From: an uncultured Alistipes sp.
GTDB taxonomy: Bacteria; Bacteroidota; Bacteroidia; Bacteroidales; Rikenellaceae
Reading direction: 5' to 3'
Assembly (NCBI RefSeq): GCF_963931675.1
Contig: NZ_OZ007039.1
Coordinates: forward strand, 2,827,806 to 2,891,805
Length of the DNA: 64,000 nt
The notes under the pieces are model-generated. The model saw only the letters and a list, made by a program, of their open reading frames with translations. It did no database searches and had not been told where the DNA came from. Of the stretch, positions 59,627 through 64,000 are shown in pieces (position 1 is the first letter of the stretch; each line of letters opens with the position of its first letter). The position numbers and the translations under genes were made by a program.

Positions 59627-59800
59627 ATGAAAGAGTTAGTAGAAAAGATCAATGCCGAGTTCGAGGTATTTGCTGCCAATGCGGCTGCTCAGGTTGAGAA
59701 GAACAACAAGGCTGCCGGCACGCGCGCCCGCAAGTCCGCTCTGGAGCTTTCGAAGCTGATGAAGGAGTTCCGCAAGGTTTCCGTAGAGGCTGCGAAATAA
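59627..59800 (+). CDS. Histone H1-like DNA-binding protein
   Basis: A 57-residue basic helical protein: MKELVEKINAEFEVFAANAA with the Lys/Arg-rich KAAGTRARKSALELSKLMKE. This is the Bacteroidetes Hc1/histone H1-like family, nucleoid-associated and abundant. It is monocistronic, with an A-rich leader and a very strong terminator, in line with high expression. Confidence 0.85.
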   Translation: MKELVEKINAEFEVFAANAAAQVEKNNKAAGTRARKSALELSKLMKEFRKVSVEAAK

Positions 59801-59820
59801 TTCGGACTCCGAATTTACGG

Positions 59821-59855
59821 GAAAGGCCGCATCCCAACACGGGGTGCGGCCTTTC
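59821..59855 (+). terminator. Terminator of the histone H1-like gene
   Basis: GAAAGGCCGCATCCC (59821-59835) pairs with GGGGTGCGGCCTTTC (59841-59855) around AACAC: an almost perfect 15-bp stem with T's close by. Bases 59856-60021 beyond it show no gene. Confidence 0.9.
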
Positions 59856-60021
59856 CCGTATGTTGTGTGTCGGAAAAGATGCCTCAAACGGGGCGCTGCC
59901 CCAACCTTATTTGCTCTCCGGACGGCTTCCGGATCCCTTCCGGTCGCCCATCCTTGTCCCTTCTCTCCCTTCTCTCCCTCCTTCTCTTCCTGCCCCGCTT
60001 GCCCCGGGCCTGGCCGGAATC

Positions 60022-61734
60022 CTACGGTTTTACGCCGTAGCGGTCGAGCACCTCGAAATCCTCCTCCCGGAGTCCGGTTTTGGCGTAGGGCACGGCTTCG
60101 TTGTGGTCGTTCAGGTAGAACCGGGGGGCATTCCAGTCGAAATCGGAACTGACGAGCGAGACCTTCGTCGTGAGATAACGCCCCTGGATCGAGGCCATGT
60201 CGGCCATCGTGTGGAAGAGGGCATGTGTCGTGGCCGGGGCCGTTTCGTTGGCGCGAGCCGCGGCGACCTTTTCGGGGAAGAACCGGCGGTAATCCTCCGA
60301 GAACCAGGCCAGCGAGGCCACGTAGAGCTGATAGGCGGTCGTGGTGGGCGAGGCGTGGAGGAAGCGTTCGCGCCGGTCGTCGATCAGGTCCTCGCCGTGG
60401 TCCGCACAGTAGAGCATTGCCGCGGAGGTACCCTCTAACGAGCGGAGGAACCCGATGGTTTCGGCCAGGAAATGGTCCGTATAGAGGATCGAGTTGTCGT
60501 AGGCGTTGACCAGGAAGTGCCGGTGCTGGGGCGCGATGGCCACGTCGTCGTCGGGCAGGAACCGGGCGAATTCGCGGGGATAGCGCTGGTGGTAGCTGAA
60601 GTGCGACCCGTAGCAGTGGAGGATGAAGAGGATCTTCCGGGCTTCGGAACGGTCGATGACCTTGCGCATTTCATCGAGGAGCTGCATGTCCTGCCGCGGG
60701 GACCGGATATAGATCACGTGGCTGGCATCGTGAGCGAGGTTGTCGATCATGGCACCCTGTGGCGACTGGTTGGAGATGAACCACGTTTCGAAGCCGGCCT
60801 CGTTGAAGAGTGCGGGCAGCCCCTTCCGGCGATAGAGTTCCTCGTGTTCGCCGGTGGCCACCGACGAGAGGATCAGGGGCACGCTCTTGTGGGTGGTGTT
60901 GCTTTGGGTGAGCATGTTCCTGAAGACCACGACATCCTCCATCCGGGACAGGCGCGGATTGGTTTCGCGTTCGTATCCGTAGAGCTGCCAGTTCATGGCC
61001 CGGGCGGCCTCACCTATAATATAGACATAGATTTCGCGTTCGGGGAGCTGCGCCGTGCGCCGCGCCTCGAAGGTAAAACCTTCGGACGTCTTGTCGAAGT
61101 TGTGGGCCTTTCGGAACTCCGAACCGCTCAGCCCGAGGTTGTAGAGCACGTTCAGGGGGAATATTTCGTCGCGGAGGACGTGCTTCTCCTCACTCACGCG
61201 GTAGGCGGGCCAGAGGGCGATCAGCCCCAGCGCGAAGAGTGCCGCACCGGTCAGTCCGATATTCAGCCGGGTAGTCCGTGTGATGTAGCGTTTGTGGGCG
61301 ATTTCGCGCGCGGCGAGCCACAGCAGCGGCAGGTAGAGCACGCAGACCAGGACGACCGAAGGGTAGATGTTTCCGAGGAGTTCTCCGGCCTCCCCGGGGT
61401 TCGTGGTGAGGAGGTTGGTGAACATATCGGTAGCGATGATCGAGCTGCCGAAGAGGTAGAGCAGGACGATCTGGAAGGCGCAGAAGAAGATGAAGGGGAA
61501 TCCGAGCCAGATCATCACGCCGGACCTCCGGAGCGCGACACTCCACATCATGTAGAAACCCAGCGGCAGCAGGATAAGCACCTCGTCGGTCCATCCGGAG
61601 TAGGGCTCGGTATTGGCCAGCACACAGTTCGGGATGATCAGCACCACGAAGAAGTAGACGGTCAGCAGCGTAGTGAAACGGCTGCGCGTCTTGACCTTGC
61701 GGGGTTTTTCGGTCCGATTCTTATCCGCACCCAT
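60022..61734 (-). CDS. Phosphoethanolamine transferase (sulfatase superfamily)
   Basis: A 570-residue inner-membrane enzyme of the EptA/CptA type that moves phosphoethanolamine onto lipid A or other glycans. Five N-terminal transmembrane helices (to about 185) precede a periplasmic alkaline-phosphatase-fold domain. The metal Glu lies in IIGEAARAMNWQLYGYERET, where EptA has GETAR; the catalytic Thr is in SNTTHKSVPLILS, and further metal ligands are in YCADHGEDL and HASPTTTAY. It could change cationic-peptide resistance. Substrate not determined. Confidence 0.83.
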   Translation of the reverse strand: MGADKNRTEKPRKVKTRSRFTTLLTVYFFVVLIIPNCVLANTEPYSGWTDEVLILLPLGFYMMWSVALRRSGVMIWLGFPFIFFCAFQIVLLYLFGSSIIATDMFTNLLTTNPGEAGELLGNIYPSVVLVCVLYLPLLWLAAREIAHKRYITRTTRLNIGLTGAALFALGLIALWPAYRVSEEKHVLRDEIFPLNVLYNLGLSGSEFRKAHNFDKTSEGFTFEARRTAQLPEREIYVYIIGEAARAMNWQLYGYERETNPRLSRMEDVVVFRNMLTQSNTTHKSVPLILSSVATGEHEELYRRKGLPALFNEAGFETWFISNQSPQGAMIDNLAHDASHVIYIRSPRQDMQLLDEMRKVIDRSEARKILFILHCYGSHFSYHQRYPREFARFLPDDDVAIAPQHRHFLVNAYDNSILYTDHFLAETIGFLRSLEGTSAAMLYCADHGEDLIDDRRERFLHASPTTTAYQLYVASLAWFSEDYRRFFPEKVAAARANETAPATTHALFHTMADMASIQGRYLTTKVSLVSSDFDWNAPRFYLNDHNEAVPYAKTGLREEDFEVLDRYGVKP

Positions 61735-61751
61735 AAGCGAAAGTTCTTAAC

Positions 61752-62954
61752 TTAAAATGCCTCGTTGACACTCAGCAGGAAACTGCTGGTCTCCTTGCCG
61801 AATCCGTAATCGAGGCGGACGTTTACTCTTTTCTTGAGTTCCCAGCGCAGGCCGAGCCCGTAATTGGGCAGGGTCTTGCCCCAGTCGAATTCAGCCAGCG
61901 AGGGGAATACGTTTCCGGCACCGCCCCAGACGACCGCGCCGATACGCCGCCAGATGCGCTGCCGGAGTTCGATCTGGAAGGTGATCATGTCGTTGTCGGT
62001 GAAGCGTCCGAGGTAGTATCCGCGCATCCGCTGGTTGCCGCCCATACGGGCGAGCATGGGCCAGGGGGTTCCGTCGGAGTTGAATTCGGCGTAGAGGTCC
62101 GTGGCGAGGATGGCATCCTTCCAGACCCGGTGGTAGGCATCGGCCGTGATGGTGGTCTGCCAGAGCGCCTTGCCGCAGTTTCCGAGGCTTTTCGGGTAGC
62201 AGGTCTCCTGGAAACTGACATAAACGCCCTTGAACGGATTGGGAATGAAGTCGCGGCTGTCATACTCGGCGATGGCCCCGATTCCGGTGGCGATATACTG
62301 GGGATTCTCTCCGGCGATATATTCGGGCCTGGAGAACTTGATACCGCGCGTATAGTCGAAGTTGACAACTCCTCCGAGGTAGGTATGGGGCAGGATCTCA
62401 TGCAGGTAGCGGCCTTCGATCTGGATTCGTTTTTCGGAGTAGGTGCTCACCTCGTTGTGAAGACCGTTGTCGTAGCCGATTCCCCAGAAGTCGCGGGGTG
62501 CGGAGATGAACTCCGCGGAGTAGCTCAGCCGCTGTCTGTTCTTCGCAAAGATGGTGTTTCCGGAGACGCCGACGGCATAGAAACCCGAAATGTAGATGCT
62601 TGCGAATACCGAAATATCCGAAGGGACCGTAATCGAATCGGTCCGGTCGATCCGGTAGAGCCCCGCAGCGAGGAGACCGATTCCGAGACTGGTGGTCTTC
62701 GAGTAGCTGGGGCCTCCGGCGAACGTGAAGTCGATCTTCTTTTCGAAGGTGCGGTCGGTGGTCGATTGGCCGAAATAGTCAACGATCCGTTTCAGGAAGG
62801 GCTTCTTCCGGGGAGCTTCCTGCGGCAGGGGGGTATAGGTGTAACGGATCGTATCCGAGTCCGACACACGGATTCCGGATTCCTGGGCATACCCCGGGCA
62901 GACGGCTCCCGCACAGAGAATCAGGAGAGCCCATAAGGCGGATCGGTGCACCAT
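61752..62954 (-). CDS. BamA/TamA-like outer-membrane barrel protein
   Basis: About 400 residues. The N-terminal signal peptide (MVHRSALWALLILCAGAVCP) is followed by a short linker and 16-strand-type beta sequence, ending in the C-terminal Phe (SVNEAF) recognised by the Bam machine. MGGNQRMRGYYLGRFTDNDM resembles the L6/RGF region of the Omp85 family. POTRA domains are absent, so this is a stand-alone barrel, perhaps a surface or lipid transporter. The start at 62954 avoids running into the upstream gene. Confidence 0.75.
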   Translation of the reverse strand: MVHRSALWALLILCAGAVCPGYAQESGIRVSDSDTIRYTYTPLPQEAPRKKPFLKRIVDYFGQSTTDRTFEKKIDFTFAGGPSYSKTTSLGIGLLAAGLYRIDRTDSITVPSDISVFASIYISGFYAVGVSGNTIFAKNRQRLSYSAEFISAPRDFWGIGYDNGLHNEVSTYSEKRIQIEGRYLHEILPHTYLGGVVNFDYTRGIKFSRPEYIAGENPQYIATGIGAIAEYDSRDFIPNPFKGVYVSFQETCYPKSLGNCGKALWQTTITADAYHRVWKDAILATDLYAEFNSDGTPWPMLARMGGNQRMRGYYLGRFTDNDMITFQIELRQRIWRRIGAVVWGGAGNVFPSLAEFDWGKTLPNYGLGLRWELKKRVNVRLDYGFGKETSSFLLSVNEAF

Positions 62955-62958
62955 GCGC

Positions 62959-63480
62959 CTACCGGTACTTCTCAATGGTTTGATAGAAAGCCTCCTTGTC
63001 GGCCTCGGAGAGCACGCCTTTCCGGAGGAAGACCAGCTCGCCCTCCTTGGAGACGATCATCAGCACGAACTGATTGTTGCAGTCTCCGAGTTTCCAGGCC
63101 GAGCTCAGCGTCCGTTCCTGATCGGCCAGTACGATAGCACCGTTTTTTTCGGTGCGTTTCTTGGCCATGCTGCGAGCCATTCCGTTGGGGATCATGGGGG
63201 CATCCTTGAGGTTCATGACGCCGAAGCCGTAGATGTTGTCGCCCTGGGCGCGGTGGTTCTCTTCGAGTTCGAAGGTAAAGTCCTCGTTCTGCTTGTGGCG
63301 GTCGGGATCGACGTAGAATATCATGAGGTTCTTCTCTCCGAAACAGGGCAGTTTGGCGGGTTTCCCGTCCAGGTCGAGCAGTTCGACATTCTGGACCTTG
63401 CGCGGGAGTTCCTGGGCAGAGGCCGCTGTCGACAGGGTCAAAACCGCGGCAGCCAGCAACACAGTCATTTTCATCTTCAT
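62959..63480 (-). CDS. Secreted thioredoxin-like fold protein, YtfJ-like
   Basis: A 173-residue protein with signal peptide MKMKMTVLLAAAVLTLSTAA (cleavage after SAQ). The mature part has a thioredoxin-fold layout, LLDLDGKPAKLPCFGEKNLM with a later NGAIVLADQERTLSSAWKLG, but no CxxC redox centre. This resembles the YtfJ family. A 40-residue longer reading upstream of the signal peptide is rejected. It ends 4 bases before the barrel gene, so the two are co-transcribed. Confidence 0.65.
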   Translation of the reverse strand: MKMKMTVLLAAAVLTLSTAASAQELPRKVQNVELLDLDGKPAKLPCFGEKNLMIFYVDPDRHKQNEDFTFELEENHRAQGDNIYGFGVMNLKDAPMIPNGMARSMAKKRTEKNGAIVLADQERTLSSAWKLGDCNNQFVLMIVSKEGELVFLRKGVLSEADKEAFYQTIEKYR

Positions 63481-63525
63481 GGTAGGTTCTCTCTGTTTGT
63501 CGTTTTCGTTATAAACAAATCGGGG

Positions 63526-63533
63526 CAAAGGTA
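63526..63533 (-). promoter_or_regulatory. -7 box for the YtfJ-like/barrel gene pair
   Basis: TACCTTTG on the minus strand, fitting TAnnTTTG, 46 bases before the ATG at 63480. Confidence 0.5.
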
Positions 63534-63691
63534 CGATAAATTCTTCGAACATGGGGAGTTTTGGCGTCCCTATTATTGTTCTAATCGTCATTTTTTTCAA
63601 CAGGAAGGGCCAAAGCGGGGCTGTGACGCGGCCGTTGGAGAGCCAGTCCGCATTTTCCGGACGGGCCAGTCGGAAAAAATCGGGAGAAAGA

Positions 63692-63723
63692 GTTGCCGGA
63701 ACGGTCGTCAGGAATTATCTTTG
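63692..63723 (+). promoter_or_regulatory. Promoter of the tyrosine phosphatase gene
   Basis: GTTG (63692-63695), a 20-base spacer and TATCTTTG (63716-63723). The box ends 5 bases before the ATG, so the transcript start would fall at or within a few bases of the start codon. Confidence 0.6.
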
Positions 63724-63728
63724 CAATC

Positions 63729-64000
63729 ATGAAAACGAGCATACTTTTTGTCTGCCTGGGCAATATCTGCCGGTCGCCGGCCGCCGAAGGGATCCTGCGC
63801 GACCGGATTGTGCGGGCGGGGCTTTCGGATCGGATCGAGGTGGATTCGGCGGGGACCTACGGGGGTCACCGCGGCGACCTTCCGGACCCGCGGATGCGGA
63901 GTGCGGCCTCACGGCGGGGGTATTCGCTGACCCACCGGGCGCGTCAGGTCCGGGAGGAGGATTTCGAACGCTTCGACCGGATCGTGGTCATGGACGACAT
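63729..64000 (+). CDS. Low-molecular-weight protein-tyrosine phosphatase (3' end outside window)
   Basis: The first 90 residues of a Cys-based phosphatase: MKTSILFVCLGNICRSPAAE holds the signature C(x)5R loop with nucleophile Cys9 and Arg15, and Asp in the DSAGTYGGHRGDLPDPRM region is characteristic. The catalytic Asp (DPF/Y motif) expected at about 120 lies beyond the edge. The ATG at 63729 stands directly after its promoter, so the mRNA may be leaderless. Family members act on bacterial tyrosine kinases or arsenate; the role here is not determined. Confidence 0.9.
   Translation, partial: MKTSILFVCLGNICRSPAAEGILRDRIVRAGLSDRIEVDSAGTYGGHRGDLPDPRMRSAASRRGYSLTHRARQVREEDFERFDRIVVMDD

Noticed and set aside
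60022..61734. Loss of the EptA catalytic motif
   Set aside because: GEAAR differs from GETAR only at a non-ligand position; metal Glu and the downstream Thr remain, so the enzyme is probably active.

Overview
The window is a Bacteroidales chromosome segment, probably Alistipes-like. The evidence is TAnnTTTG -7 boxes in front of many genes, a GC-rich chromosome with AT-rich phage patches, a tmRNA tag ending YALAA, the absence of Shine-Dalgarno-rich starts, and Bacteroidetes-type genes (DUF3822 beside rsmD, FeoA-FeoB fusion, histone H1-like peptide). The genus is an inference. A complete-looking temperate tailed-phage prophage of about 39.5 kb splits two housekeeping blocks. Left block (1-10443): rsmD with DUF3822 and a membrane protein; a RecD-like helicase and uracil-DNA glycosylase pair; mutS from its own promoter; then udk, gyrB and ftsE on the minus strand. 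Prophage (10831-50296): it sits in the 3' end of ssrA (tmRNA). A 17-bp core (CCCGCCACCTCCACGAA) lies at both ends, with paired GTTTCACT repeats just inside each, probably integrase arm sites. Leftward genes form a lysogeny operon: S24 repressor, membrane J-domain protein, secreted protein and integrase. An IS481-family element with a 7-bp target duplication (ATTGATC) has split this operon. Three near-identical 15-bp palindromes (CATAAAATATTTATG type) lie over the repressor and early promoters and are the likely operators. Rightward early genes are small DNA-binding proteins and a 515-bp non-coding stretch holding a tRNA-like structured RNA. A membrane-protein pair with its own promoter follows. 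Next is a replication and recombination operon (RecE-like nuclease, HNH, DUF4373 initiator, RuvC-like resolvase, Dam-like and C5 methyltransferases) behind a structured leader. A split sigma-like pair precedes terminase. Late genes run terminase, tail chaperone with a -1 frameshift site, neck, baseplate, tape measure, XkdF-type protease with scaffold, capsid, tail tube, portal, connector, fibres, holin candidates, amidase endolysin and a DUF6808 protein. A three-gene minus-strand cargo operon ends beside attR. Right block (50297-64000): the tmRNA terminator cut off by the phage, purT with a cyclophilin, an aminotransferase, a YidE-type transporter, lrgAB, a feoAB fusion with its Cys-rich partner, a histone H1-like gene, a phosphoethanolamine transferase, an outer-membrane barrel protein, a thioredoxin-like secreted protein and the start of a low-molecular-weight tyrosine phosphatase. 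The least explained parts are the tRNA-like RNA at 17236-17448, the leader at 19299-19421, the frameshift at 30901-30907, the IS-truncated lysogeny operon, the split sigma pair and the attR cargo operon.
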